Below, piece by piece: positions 24,116 to 32,224 of a stretch of 40,958 nucleotides of DNA. A program made the translations under genes and the position numbers. Numbering within the stretch: position 1 is the stretch's first letter; every line of letters begins with the position of its first letter. The notes below the pieces were generated by a model that worked only from the letters and a program-made list of their open reading frames with translations, was not told the origin of the DNA and made no database searches. The stretch comes from an uncultured Neomegalonema sp. (GTDB taxonomy: Bacteria; Pseudomonadota; Alphaproteobacteria; Rhodobacterales; Rhodobacteraceae): the NCBI GenBank assembly GCA_938034615.1, contig CALHLW010000139.1, positions 1-40,958 on the forward strand, read 5' to 3'.

Positions 24116-25399
24116 TTGACCGGCGATGCCTTCTGCCGCGACTGCCTGACGCCCGTTGCGACGGATGACAGGCGATGTCCGGCGTGCCGCTCGCCCCGCA
24201 TCTTGTGCCATGCGGAACTTGGGGCGCTTTCCATCGCGCATATGGATTGCGATGCTTTCTATGCGGGCGTCGAGAAGCGGGATGATCCCTCGCTGGCGGA
24301 CAAGCCGCTCATCATCGGAGGCGGCAAACGAGGCGTGGTTTCAACCGCCTGTTACATTGCTCGCATGAGCGGCGTCCATTCGGCGATGCCGATGTTCAAG
24401 GCGCTGAAACTCTGTCCCGACGCCGTGATCGTCAAACCGAGCATGGACAAATACGTCGCCGTCAGCCGCCAGATTCGTGCACTGATGGGGGAATTGACCC
24501 CTATGATCGAACCGCTTTCGCTGGACGAGGCGTTCCTCGATCTGTCAGGGACCGAGAAGCTGCACGGGGCCATTCCAGCACTGACCATGGCCCGGCTGGC
24601 AAGGCGGATCGAGGAGGAGATCGGGGTGACGGTTTCGGTCGGATTGAGCGACTGCAAGTTTCTCGCAAAAATCGCGTCCGACCTCGATAAGCCGCGCGGG
24701 TTCAGCGTGATCGGGCGAGGCGAGGCGCTGGATTTCCTCGGTCCGCGCCCGGTCGGGACGATCTGGGGTGTTGGGGCATCGCTGGCGTCGAAACTGGAAG
24801 GCGACGGGTTGCGCCTGATCGGGGATTTGCGGGCAGTAGCCCTCGAAGACCTTATGACCCGCTATGGCAGCATGGGCAAGCGCTTGCACGATCTAGCCTT
24901 TGCCCGTGACACCCGCAACGTGAACCCGAGCGAGGGTGCAAAAAGCATCTCCTCGGAGACGACATTCAGCGAGGACACCACCGATATCGACCTGCTGGAC
25001 GGACATTTGTGGCGCTTGTCCGAGAAGGTCTCCGCCCGGTGCAAGGCGAAGGACATTGCAGGACGGACGGTCGTGCTGAAGCTCAAGACGAAGGACTTCA
25101 AGCTGCTGACGCGCAGCCATTCCCTGACCACCCCGACGCAGCTTGCCGATACGATCTACCGCTCAGGGCGGGAGATGCTGGGCAAGGCAACGGAGGGACG
25201 CGCATTCCGCCTGATCGGGATCGGCGTTTCCGGATTGTCTTCGGCGGCGGAAACGGGGGATGGATCCGTGGATCTTTTCGACCCGCAAGCCCCCCTGCGC
25301 GCCAAGGCCGAACGGGCGATGGATGCGGTGCGGGCGCGCTATGGTGCAGATGCGGTGGAGAAGGGTCGGGGATTGCGGCGGGATGAACGCGACGCATGA
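24116..25399 (+). CDS. dinB: DNA polymerase IV with N-terminal zinc ribbon
   Basis: A 427-residue Y-family polymerase for translesion synthesis. The catalytic acidic residues are seen in HMDCDAFYAGVE (about 42-53) and SLDEAFLDLS (Asp137, Glu138). Before the palm domain an extra ~30 residues hold CRDC and CPAC (Cys7, 10, 21, 24), a zinc-ribbon absent from E. coli DinB but seen in some alphaproteobacterial homologues. The start is TTG at 24116 with AAGGGGGA upstream. No clear LexA site is seen ahead of it; expression probably depends on the SH3 gene 3 nt upstream. Confidence 0.92.
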   Translation: MTGDAFCRDCLTPVATDDRRCPACRSPRILCHAELGALSIAHMDCDAFYAGVEKRDDPSLADKPLIIGGGKRGVVSTACYIARMSGVHSAMPMFKALKLCPDAVIVKPSMDKYVAVSRQIRALMGELTPMIEPLSLDEAFLDLSGTEKLHGAIPALTMARLARRIEEEIGVTVSVGLSDCKFLAKIASDLDKPRGFSVIGRGEALDFLGPRPVGTIWGVGASLASKLEGDGLRLIGDLRAVALEDLMTRYGSMGKRLHDLAFARDTRNVNPSEGAKSISSETTFSEDTTDIDLLDGHLWRLSEKVSARCKAKDIAGRTVVLKLKTKDFKLLTRSHSLTTPTQLADTIYRSGREMLGKATEGRAFRLIGIGVSGLSSAAETGDGSVDLFDPQAPLRAKAERAMDAVRARYGADAVEKGRGLRRDERDA

Positions 25400-25462
25400 T
25401 CCGGGTGGCTGTCTCCGCGCGCCCGTGCGATTGATGCGCGCCCTGGATCGGAGATTTACCCC

Positions 25463-26362
25463 ATGAACACACAGGCGTCGATGACCGGGACGGCATGGCT
25501 GATGATGCTGGCGTTGGCGGCGGTCTGGGGCGGGTCGTTCTTCTTCGTGGAGGTCGCATTGACCGAGGAGACGCCGCTGACCATCGTGCTGCATAGGGTC
25601 TTCTGGGCCGTGCCGGTTCTGGGGGCGGTGCTGTGGTGGAAGGAGCTGGCGCTGCCCCGCGACCCGCGTGTCTGGGGGGCGTATCTGGTGATGGGGGGGT
25701 TGAACAACGTGATCCCGTTCTCGCTGATCGTCTGGGGGCAGAAATATCTGGAAGGTGGGCTGGCCTCGATCCTGAACGGGATGACGGCGATGTTCGGGGC
25801 GGTGGTTGCCGGGATGTTGCTGGCCGATGAGCGGCTGACGATGAACAAGATCGCAGGGGCGGGTCTGGGCCTCGTGGGGGTTGCGGTTATGATCGGGCCA
25901 GAGGCGCTGGCAGGGCTGGATTTGCGTGATCTGGCACAACTCGCGATTCTCGGGGCGGCGCTGTCCTATGCCTTTGCGAGCGTCTGGGGGAAGGTGGCGT
26001 TGAAGGGGATTGCGCCGGAGGTGAATGCCTTCGGGATGCTGACAGGCAGTGCGGTGCTGATGGTGCCGCTGGTGCTGATCTTCGAGGGTATCCCATCGCT
26101 GGATTATTCATGGCCGGTCTGGGGATCGCTTCTTGGCATCGCATGGCTGGCGACCGCGCTCGCCTATCTGCTGTATTTCGGAATTCTGGTGCGGGCGGGC
26201 GCCGCGAACCTGATGCTGGTCACACTGCTGATCCCGCCCTTTGCCGTGGGCCTTGGAGCGGCGTTCCTCGGCGAACGGTTGACGCCCGTGGCATGGGTCG
26301 GGTTCGCGTTGATCGCGCTGGGGCTGGCCGTCACCGATGGTAGACTGTTCCGCCGCCGGTGA
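25463..26362 (+). CDS. EamA/DMT-family exporter
   Basis: The 299-residue membrane protein has about ten transmembrane segments in two EamA repeats: WGGSFFFVEVALTEE opens the first and VLGAALSYAFASVWGKVALKG the second. PVAWVGFALIALGLAV closes it. Drug/metabolite transporters export amino acids or other metabolites; the cargo is unknown. A GGAGA lies before the ATG. The last 32 nt overlap the convergent gene for the two-repeat SH3 protein. Confidence 0.87.
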   Translation: MNTQASMTGTAWLMMLALAAVWGGSFFFVEVALTEETPLTIVLHRVFWAVPVLGAVLWWKELALPRDPRVWGAYLVMGGLNNVIPFSLIVWGQKYLEGGLASILNGMTAMFGAVVAGMLLADERLTMNKIAGAGLGLVGVAVMIGPEALAGLDLRDLAQLAILGAALSYAFASVWGKVALKGIAPEVNAFGMLTGSAVLMVPLVLIFEGIPSLDYSWPVWGSLLGIAWLATALAYLLYFGILVRAGAANLMLVTLLIPPFAVGLGAAFLGERLTPVAWVGFALIALGLAVTDGRLFRRR

Positions 26363-26960
26363 TCGGGTCGAGCAGGGGCATGTAGACCCAGCCCTCGACA
26401 CCGTGAGGCGGGATCGTAAGGAGGCACCAGCGCGCGTCCTCCGAGCAACCCTGCACAAAGCCACCCTGCCCCGGATGCAGCTTCGCCACGACGATCCGAT
26501 GGGTGCCCGCGCCCTGTCGCAGATTCACCCGGCCCGTTCCCGTGTGGATATAGGGAACGTCCGACCGATAGAGGCGACGCCAATCCACCGGGGGACCGGG
26601 TCGTTCCGCCGGGCCGAGGCTCGCAGGGGCCACCGCCGGTCGGGTCAAAGGCATGTAGACCCAGCCTTCACCGCCATTCGGGAACACCATTGCGCACCAG
26701 CGTCCGGTCTCATTGCATCCCGCAATGCGCCCTCCCTGTCCGCGCGCCAACGTGCCGATGCGGGGGAAGGCCGTTCCCGGCCCCGCGCGCACGTTGAGAC
26801 CCCGGCGCGTATCGGCGACATGCACCGTACCGGGAGCGGGTAAGACAAAGGCGGCGACGGGGCCACCTGCCCATCCCTGCGCCAGTGCCGGAGACGCGGC
26901 GAGCATCGCAAGAGCCGCCAGAGCGGCACGGAGACGGGACGTGAGCGTACGGGGAGCCAT
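26331..26960 (-). CDS. Exported two-repeat SH3-domain protein
   Basis: About 209 residues with a signal peptide (MAPRTLTSRLRAALAALAMLAASPALAQ, cleavage near 28). Two SH3-like repeats follow: GLNVRAGPGTAFPRIGTLARGQ..GEGWVYMPL (about 53-110) and RVNLRQGAGTHRIVVAKLHPGQ..VEGWVYMPL (about 145-200). Their matching Trp-Val-Tyr-Met-Pro-Leu ends point to a duplication. The start at 26960 has GAGGAGG upstream; longer readings spoil the signal peptide. It overlaps the end of the EamA gene by 32 nt. Confidence 0.8.
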   Translation of the reverse strand: MAPRTLTSRLRAALAALAMLAASPALAQGWAGGPVAAFVLPAPGTVHVADTRRGLNVRAGPGTAFPRIGTLARGQGGRIAGCNETGRWCAMVFPNGGEGWVYMPLTRPAVAPASLGPAERPGPPVDWRRLYRSDVPYIHTGTGRVNLRQGAGTHRIVVAKLHPGQGGFVQGCSEDARWCLLTIPPHGVEGWVYMPLLDPITGGGTVYHR

Positions 26961-27001
26961 GGCGGCGACCTCCTCTGCAAAGACGAAACGCAATCGGCAG
27001 T

Positions 27002-27274
27002 TCAACCGGAAGGTAGCATTCCGAGCGCAGAAAGATAGAGGTCGAGCATCGCTTCTTCCTCGGATCGCTCGTTGGGATCTTTCTTGCGAATTGCCACGAT
27101 CTTGCGGAGGGTCTTGGTGTCGAAGCCGTTGCCCTTGGCCTCGGCGTAGACTTCCTTGATCTGCTCTGCGACCTCCTTTTTCTCCTCCTCCAGACGCTCG
27201 ATGCGCTCAATGATCTGTTTGAGGTGATCCGCCGCGACGGAGGTGGTGGAAAATCCGCTGTCGTCGTCTGCCAT
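27002..27274 (-). CDS. gapR: GapR-family (DUF2312) DNA-binding protein
   Basis: This 90-residue coiled-coil protein matches DUF2312: [51 protein letters not shown]. In Caulobacter GapR binds overtwisted, AT-rich DNA and supports chromosome structure. The start at 27274 gives [18 protein letters not shown], typical of the family; the upstream in-frame codons have no similarity. A palindromic regulatory box lies 133 nt upstream, between this gene and the divergent DUF1127 gene. Confidence 0.9.
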   Translation of the reverse strand: MADDDSGFSTTSVAADHLKQIIERIERLEEEKKEVAEQIKEVYAEAKGNGFDTKTLRKIVAIRKKDPNERSEEEAMLDLYLSALGMLPSG

Positions 27275-27406
27275 GATGCTCGCCGTGTTCGATTTTGGGG
27301 CCTTTCGGATAGTCGTACACGCAGCGTGCTGCAAGAGCCAAGACCCATGCCATTGTAAGGGGTCGTTCCATGCATTTTGTGCATACCGGCTTTGCCGATC
27401 CAGCAT

Positions 27407-27423
27407 TTGTTGCAATGCAACAA
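27407..27423. promoter_or_regulatory. PhaR-like palindrome upstream of the DUF1127 gene
   Basis: TTGTTGC-AAT-GCAACAA is a perfect 7-3-7 palindrome 54 nt before the DUF1127 gene. The same palindrome with ATC as spacer lies at 30672-30688 before the phasin gene. Its TGC-N3-GCA core matches known PhaR sites (CTGC-N3-GCAG). Confidence 0.6.
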
Positions 27424-27477
27424 AATCGCTATCTATCGCTCAAGCCAAACGGCAAACCCCTTTTTGAGGCCAGAGCA

Positions 27478-27708
27478 ATGACCACCATCGATTACTCAGC
27501 GCAGACCGCTGCTGTCCGCCCCTCCTTCTTCGATTCGGCGCGTGCCGTCTTCGAAGCCCCCGCGCTGTTTCTGAGGCGCCGTTTCGTCGCCGCCAATACG
27601 CGCAACCAGCTGTCGCGCCTGACGGACGCACAGCTCGACGATATCGGCCTGATCCGCTCCAATATCGACACGATCAGTGCCGAGATGGCTTCGCGCTCGC
27701 TTCTGTAA
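27478..27708 (+). CDS. DUF1127 protein
   Basis: A 76-residue basic protein with the C-terminal DUF1127 helix, RNQLSRLTDAQLDDIGLIRSNIDTISAEM. Members of this family in alphaproteobacteria include small proteins that bind RNA and affect phosphate and carbon metabolism. The ATG at 27478 has only a weak GAGG upstream. A PhaR-like palindrome lies ahead of it and a strong terminator follows, so it is a single-gene unit. Confidence 0.8.
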   Translation: MTTIDYSAQTAAVRPSFFDSARAVFEAPALFLRRRFVAANTRNQLSRLTDAQLDDIGLIRSNIDTISAEMASRSLL

Positions 27709-27740
27709 GGTTTCTCCACACCATCACTACCTCCCTGAAC

Positions 27741-27768
27741 TGCCCGGCTTCGTGCCGGGCATTTTTTT
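27741..27768 (+). terminator. Rho-independent terminator after the DUF1127 gene
   Basis: Perfect stem TGCCCGGC (27741-27748) and GCCGGGCA (27754-27761), 5-nt loop, then seven T (27762-27768). Confidence 0.92.
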
Positions 27769-27851
27769 GTCTGGTGGTTGCACGTCTTCTGCTGTTAGCC
27801 TGAAAGGGTTCAAGCGGTCCTTCCCGTATTCTCGAGGAGACCAACAGCAGC

Positions 27852-28751
27852 ATGACGGGTACGAAAGAAACGGGGGCCGAGTGGCCCACTTACGGGGTTC
27901 TTGCGGCCTGCTACATCGGGTGGGGCGCGGCTTGCCTGTGGCATGGGGCCCTGGGATGGTGGTTCGTGCCGGTGGCGGGGTATTTCATCACGCTGCACTC
28001 ATCCTTGCAGCACGAAGCACTGCACGGGCATCCCACGCGGGATGCGCGGGTGAACGAAGCGCTGGTGTTCCCGGCGCTTGGAGTGTTCGTGCCCTATCGC
28101 GTCTTCAAGCGAACGCATCTGAGACACCATTGCGATGCGCAATTGACCGACCCTTACGATGACCCCGAAAGTGCCTATCTAGCGCAGAAGGACTGGGATG
28201 CCTTATCCGTTCCAATGCGTTGGGTGCTGGAGGTGAACCGCACATTGTTCGGACGGCTGCTGGTCGGACCTGCCCTGTCGATAAGGTCCAGTCTGGTGCA
28301 GGATATCACGGCGATGCGCGGAGGATGCGCCTTCACGCGGGGTGCGTGGATTGCGCACGGGATCGGACTCACCATCACGCTGGGTTTTGCATTCGGGGTC
28401 GCAGGATTGCCGCCACTTCTGTATCTAGCGGCGGCCTATGCGGGCTATTCACTGCTGATGCTGCGGACCTTCGCCGAGCATCAGGCGACCGAAGTGGTGG
28501 GCGAACGAACGGCCATCGTGGAGGCCGAAGGGCCGCTGGCGTTCGCGTTCCTGAACAACAATCTTCATGCGGTGCACCATGCCCATCCGCGTGCGCCCTG
28601 GTACGCGCTGCCCGCGCTCTATCGGCGGGATCGTGAGGCGGTGCTGGCAGGGAATGGTGCGTATCGGTTCGCGGGATACCGGGCGCTGGTCGGGCGCTAT
28701 GCGCTGCGGGCGAAGGAGCGGGCGGTGCATCCGTTCCTGCGGCGCGGATGA
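27852..28751 (+). CDS. Membrane fatty acid desaturase-family protein
   Basis: A 299-residue protein with the three histidine boxes of membrane di-iron desaturases: HEALHGH (54-60), HLRHH (89-93) and HAVHHAH (239-245), spread between hydrophobic helices. The substrate is unknown; the box order fits acyl or carotenoid-type desaturases/hydroxylases. A GAGGAG lies before the ATG at a slightly long distance. The stop overlaps the start of the PhnD-like gene (ATGA), so the two are translationally coupled. Confidence 0.82.
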   Translation: MTGTKETGAEWPTYGVLAACYIGWGAACLWHGALGWWFVPVAGYFITLHSSLQHEALHGHPTRDARVNEALVFPALGVFVPYRVFKRTHLRHHCDAQLTDPYDDPESAYLAQKDWDALSVPMRWVLEVNRTLFGRLLVGPALSIRSSLVQDITAMRGGCAFTRGAWIAHGIGLTITLGFAFGVAGLPPLLYLAAAYAGYSLLMLRTFAEHQATEVVGERTAIVEAEGPLAFAFLNNNLHAVHHAHPRAPWYALPALYRRDREAVLAGNGAYRFAGYRALVGRYALRAKERAVHPFLRRG

Positions 28752-29506
28752 CGCCGCTCGCGACCCTCCCGATGTACAACTGGCCAGAAGTATGTGTCGC
28801 GCAACAGGCGTTCTGGGCGGCAGTACGCGATGGTCTGCGCGCACGGGGGGTCGATGCGCCCGATGTGCTGTCGGACGGGACGGGATGGCGCGAGCCGGGG
28901 CTGGTGTTCAGCCAGACCTGTGGATGGCCCTGGGCGACGCAATACCGAAACGCCCTCAATCTTGTGGCGACCCCCGTAAGTTCGATCCCCGGCTGCGACG
29001 GGGATACTTATTCGAGTATGGTGATCGTGCGGGCGGATGCGGCGGCGGAGACCTTGGCCGATCTGCGCGGCGGGAGCGTGGCGTTCAACGGCGTCGATTC
29101 GCAATCGGGCGTACATACGCTGCGTGAGGCGGTTGGGCCGCTTACCGACGGAACGCCGTTCTTCGGGCGGGGGCTGGAGACGGGGGCGCATCGCAATTCG
29201 GTGCGAGCCGTGGCGCGGGGTGAAGCCAATTGCGCGGCGATCGACGCGGTGTGCTGGGCGATGGCTGGGCTGTACGAGCCAGAGGCGGTCGGACGGTTGC
29301 GCGTAGTGCATCTCACGGCGGCGGCTCCGGCGCTGCCCTTCGTGACACGGCGCGGGGGGCCGGCAGCCGAGGTTCGCGCGGCGCTGGAGGAGGCGGTAGC
29401 GGCTGGTTTGGGCAAGTCGCTTTTCATCGACGCCTTGGTCGACTCCGATTCGATCCGTTACGGCGCATTGGTAAGCCGCGTGAAGGATGTGCCGCCGCTG
29501 TTCTGA
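28748..29506 (+). CDS. PhnD-like periplasmic-binding-fold protein without signal peptide
   Basis: The 252-residue product has the phosphate/phosphonate-binding protein fold: MTPLATLPMYNWPEV, then YSSMVIVRADAAAETLADLRGGSVAFNG, SQSGVHTLREAV, RAVARGEANCAAIDAVCW. PhnD proteins bind phosphonate or phosphite in the periplasm, but this one has no signal peptide and no ABC partners nearby. It is coupled to the desaturase gene by an ATGA overlap, so it may have a cytoplasmic role such as a ligand sensor or helper; this is inference. Confidence 0.75.
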   Translation: MTPLATLPMYNWPEVCVAQQAFWAAVRDGLRARGVDAPDVLSDGTGWREPGLVFSQTCGWPWATQYRNALNLVATPVSSIPGCDGDTYSSMVIVRADAAAETLADLRGGSVAFNGVDSQSGVHTLREAVGPLTDGTPFFGRGLETGAHRNSVRAVARGEANCAAIDAVCWAMAGLYEPEAVGRLRVVHLTAAAPALPFVTRRGGPAAEVRAALEEAVAAGLGKSLFIDALVDSDSIRYGALVSRVKDVPPLF

Positions 29507-29509
29507 AGT

Positions 29510-29602
29510 GAACTCGATCAAGTAGAGCATCGAATTGCCCCAAGCGCTGCACGCCGCAAGTGGGCATTTCGATGCACTTTGTGATTTAACTTGATCGGGT
29601 TC
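29510..29602. repeat. 93-nt concentric palindrome between convergent genes
   Basis: Three nested inverted pairs share one centre: 29510-29523 with 29589-29602 (13 of 14), 29527-29534 with 29568-29575 (8 of 8), and 29536-29540 with 29562-29566. Spacers are unequal. It could be a bidirectional terminator-like structure, a structured RNA or a small mobile palindrome. Confidence 0.6.
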
Positions 29603-29610
29603 CTTTCAGT

Positions 29611-29949
29611 TCAATGCATCCGCTGGCCGTTCGGAACCTTGATATCCGGGGCGAGAAGGACGATTCCACCCTGCTCATCGCTAACGCCAAGGGTTAGGAC
29701 TTCGGAACGGACCGGGCCGATCTGGCGCGCGGGAAAGTTGACGACGGCCATGATCTGACGGCCCATGAGGCTTTCAGGCGTGTAATGGGCGGTGATCTGG
29801 GCGGAGGTTTTCTTCTCGCCGATCTCGGGGCCGAAATCGATTCGCAGCCTATAGGCAGGCTTGCGCGCTTCAGGGAATTCCTCGGCGGCGACGATGGTAC
29901 CGACGCGGATATCGACCTTCATGAACGTATCGAAGTCGGTTTCGGACAT
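29611..29949 (-). CDS. csaA: tRNA-binding domain protein CsaA
   Basis: A 112-residue tRNA-binding (OB-fold) protein of the CsaA/YgjH type: FMKVDIRVGTIVAAEEFPEARKPAYRLRIDFG, then SAQITAHYTPESLMGRQIMAVVNFPARQIGP and the end VLLAPDIKVPNGQRMH. In Bacillus CsaA acts as a chaperone-like partner of protein export; the role here is unproven. The ATG at 29949 gives the family N-terminus; a longer reading is not needed. It lies downstream of the phasin gene, beyond a terminator. Confidence 0.9.
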   Translation of the reverse strand: MSETDFDTFMKVDIRVGTIVAAEEFPEARKPAYRLRIDFGPEIGEKKTSAQITAHYTPESLMGRQIMAVVNFPARQIGPVRSEVLTLGVSDEQGGIVLLAPDIKVPNGQRMH

Positions 29950-30034
29950 GGCGTTTCGCTTTCGTAACCTGATGACGGCTGCCTTTATGATGCCAGTCGC
30001 GCCCGGCATCCAGCGTTCCGTCGTACCCAACCAC

Positions 30035-30068
30035 AAAAAAAGCCGCTCACCCTTTCGGGAAAGCGGCT
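30035..30068 (-). terminator. Rho-independent terminator of the phasin gene
   Basis: On the minus strand AGCCGCT (30068-30062) pairs with AGCGGCT (30047-30041), with an inner TTCCC..GGG pairing, followed by six to seven T. Confidence 0.85.
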
Positions 30069-30099
30069 CGGGTCGTGATGTGAGAAGAGAAAGGCCGGA

Positions 30100-30597
30100 T
30101 CAGGCGGCTTTCTTGGCGCCTTTGGGCGTAGCTTTCATCGCGGTCATTGAGTTGGACGCGAGGGACTTCATTTCCTCGACACCTTCGCTGAAGCGGGCCT
30201 GAATGATTGCCATTGCATCTTCGTTAGCCTTGCGAGCGGTTTCGCTCAGTTCGTTGAAGACGCCAACCGACTTCTCGAAATGCGCTTTTGCAGCTTCGAC
30301 GCGCTTTTCATTACCTTCGACGGACATCGGCTGCGCGGCAGCGTCTTTCATCGTCTCGGAAAGTTCGGCGACGCCGTTCTGGAGAATTTCGACCTGCTTC
30401 TTGAACAGCGACTGATAACCTTCGGAAGCAACGCGGTTAGCATCGACGATGGCCTGCATGTTTTTCTTCTGCGCGGCGGTCATTGCTTCCATATCGACAC
30501 CAGGAATCGTAGCGGTGTCGAACATCTTCGTCAGGTCATTCTGTTTCATCAGCTCGACATAGGTGTTAGGGTCGAACCAGTTTTTCTCGGTGGTCAT
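30100..30597 (-). CDS. Phasin-family protein
   Basis: A 165-residue alpha-helical protein with the phasin core: IVDANRVASEGYQSLFKKQVEILQNGVAELSETMKDA, VGVFNELSETARKANEDAMAII, and a Lys/Ala-rich tail. Phasins coat polyhydroxyalkanoate granules. AGGAGAG lies before the ATG at 30597. The promoter region carries two PhaR-like palindromes (30638-30654 and 30672-30688), consistent with repression relieved when polymer accumulates. No phaC or phaR is in the window. Confidence 0.9.
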   Translation of the reverse strand: MTTEKNWFDPNTYVELMKQNDLTKMFDTATIPGVDMEAMTAAQKKNMQAIVDANRVASEGYQSLFKKQVEILQNGVAELSETMKDAAAQPMSVEGNEKRVEAAKAHFEKSVGVFNELSETARKANEDAMAIIQARFSEGVEEMKSLASNSMTAMKATPKGAKKAA

Positions 30598-30637
30598 AGC
30601 GTGCTCTCCTAGCGAGGAATGTTTCGATGGGCAGAAT

Positions 30638-30688
30638 ATGTTGCATCGCAGCAAAACAGTCAAGAGCATTTTTGTTGCATCGCAACAA
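30638..30688 (-). promoter_or_regulatory. Two PhaR-like boxes upstream of the phasin gene
   Basis: ATGTTGC-ATC-GCAGCAA (30638-30654, imperfect) and TTGTTGC-ATC-GCAACAA (30672-30688, perfect). They are 41 and 75 nt upstream of the phasin start and 34 bp apart centre to centre, close to three helical turns. Confidence 0.65.
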
Positions 30689-30711
30689 TTTTTTCAAAAT
30701 ATTGTTTTCAT

Positions 30712-31557
30712 TTAGGAATTTCCGCCCAATTCACGAGAACGGTCAGCGGCGGCACCGACGGCGCGGGTCATCAGGACGCCGAGGCCGACCTTCTCATGCA
30801 TCAACAACTCCAGAGCGGCAGCAGTTGTTCCCTGCGGGCTGGTGACGTTTACGCGCAAAGTTTCGGCGGTCTCGTCACTGGCTTCGGCGAGGGCAGCCGC
30901 ACCGATAACAGTCTGACGGGCAAGGCGCATGGCGAGGGCGGGGTCGAGACCTTGTGCCTCACCGCCCTGCGCAAGAGCTTCGATCATGTGGAAGATATAG
31001 GCGGGGCCGGAGCCGGAAACGCCCGTGACAGCATCCATTTGCGATTCGGTGTTGAGCCGGACGGTTTCGCCGACGGCGGCGAGCAAGGCGTCGGCTAAGG
31101 CTGATTCATCTGTCGTTACGCCCTCGCCGGGGAATATGGCGCTCGCGCCCTTGGCCACGGCGACGGGGGTATTGGGCATGACACGCACGATCCGGGCGTC
31201 TCCACCCAACAGCGAGCGAAAGGCGGCGATGGACGTGCCCGCCGCGATGGAGACGTAGAGCGGTGCCGTGCCGAAGCGCTCCGCGAGGGCGGGGAGGACA
31301 TCCTCCATCATCTGCGGCTTGATGGCGATGAGGACCGCTTTGGGCGTCTCGGTCACGCCCTCGGCACCATCGAGCACTTCAATGCCGTGGGTCTTCGCCG
31401 TGGCGGAGAGGGCAGTGGCGGGATTCGGCTCCACAATGCGGATTGCTTCCCCCGCCAAGCCATTCGCCAGCCAGCCATCGAGCAGCGCACCGCCCATCTT
31501 GCCACATCCGAGGATCACGAGGGGGGCGGCGGCAGTGAAAGCGGTGGCGACTTGCAT
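30712..31557 (-). CDS. proC: Pyrroline-5-carboxylate reductase
   Basis: This 281-residue enzyme performs the last step of proline synthesis with NADPH. Features: VILGCGKMGGALLDGWL (about 13-29), IAIKPQMMEDVLPAL, MPNTPVAVAKGASA, and GVSGSGPAYIFHMIEALAQGG. AAAGGAA lies 7-8 nt before the ATG at 31557, preferred to an in-frame ATG 18 nt upstream. Length is normal. Confidence 0.94.
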   Translation of the reverse strand: MQVATAFTAAAPLVILGCGKMGGALLDGWLANGLAGEAIRIVEPNPATALSATAKTHGIEVLDGAEGVTETPKAVLIAIKPQMMEDVLPALAERFGTAPLYVSIAAGTSIAAFRSLLGGDARIVRVMPNTPVAVAKGASAIFPGEGVTTDESALADALLAAVGETVRLNTESQMDAVTGVSGSGPAYIFHMIEALAQGGEAQGLDPALAMRLARQTVIGAAALAEASDETAETLRVNVTSPQGTTAAALELLMHEKVGLGVLMTRAVGAAADRSRELGGNS

Positions 31558-31588
31558 GGCGGGTTCCTTTGGCATCGCGAAAACGCGG

Positions 31589-31942
31589 TTATTGCTCACA
31601 GGGAAAGGCATTGGCAAAGGCCAACAGCACGAGCGTTCGTGCATCGCTTGGCAGCGTCGAGATGTCCTGCATGGAATAATAGGTTCCAAAGGCACTGCGA
31701 AGCGCACGATCCGACGGGTTATCCGGCAAGCAGATCCCGTCGAAATCCGGGTGTTGGGCCATGGCATTGGGATTGCGTGGTATGGCGGCGGCGATGCCTG
31801 CGATATAGCCGCTACAAAAGCCCTGTCTGACGGGTTCGGCGCTGATGCAGCTGTGCATCAGGTCGAAGCGGTCGCCCTGCCCGGATAAAACCGGTGTGGT
31901 GGCGAGAAGCGTGCACAGGAGAAGAGGGGCCGTGAGTTTCAT
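31589..31942 (-). CDS. Small exported Rap1a/Tai-like protein
   Basis: A 117-residue protein with a signal peptide (MKLTAPLLLCTLLATTPVLSGQ) and a short domain with FCSGYIAGIAAAI and ICLPDN, the C..GYI.G.....CLP pattern of the Rap1a/Tai immunity-protein family. GGAGG lies before the ATG. No effector gene lies nearby, so an immunity role is unlikely to be shown here; many members are simply small periplasmic proteins. Confidence 0.7.
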   Translation of the reverse strand: MKLTAPLLLCTLLATTPVLSGQGDRFDLMHSCISAEPVRQGFCSGYIAGIAAAIPRNPNAMAQHPDFDGICLPDNPSDRALRSAFGTYYSMQDISTLPSDARTLVLLAFANAFPCEQ

Positions 31943-32224
31943 TTGCCAACCTCCAAATCATGCTCTGGGTGTCGTGGGATAAGATATGCCGTGTGAAGAT
32001 TGGAAGCTCTATCAGGTTTTCGCAAGGCAGCTTTCAATGCGACCCTGCCTTAAGCTGGCAAGGTGGACAAGGTCGTGCGGAGAGGTAGGGTGTGCCCCAT
32101 GACACTTTCCCTCGCTCCAGAGCATTTTGCATTGAAGTTGGACCGGCTTTCGCTGCCTCTCACGCCGGCGGGGGGCTCCCCTGCATGGCTCGAAAGTGAG
32201 ACCAGACACATCGGATCCACCTGA

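Noticed and set aside
31943-32224. Gene in the 282-nt gap before nadX
   Set aside because: No frame with a plausible start, ribosome-binding site or composition; short frames overlap nadX in antisense.
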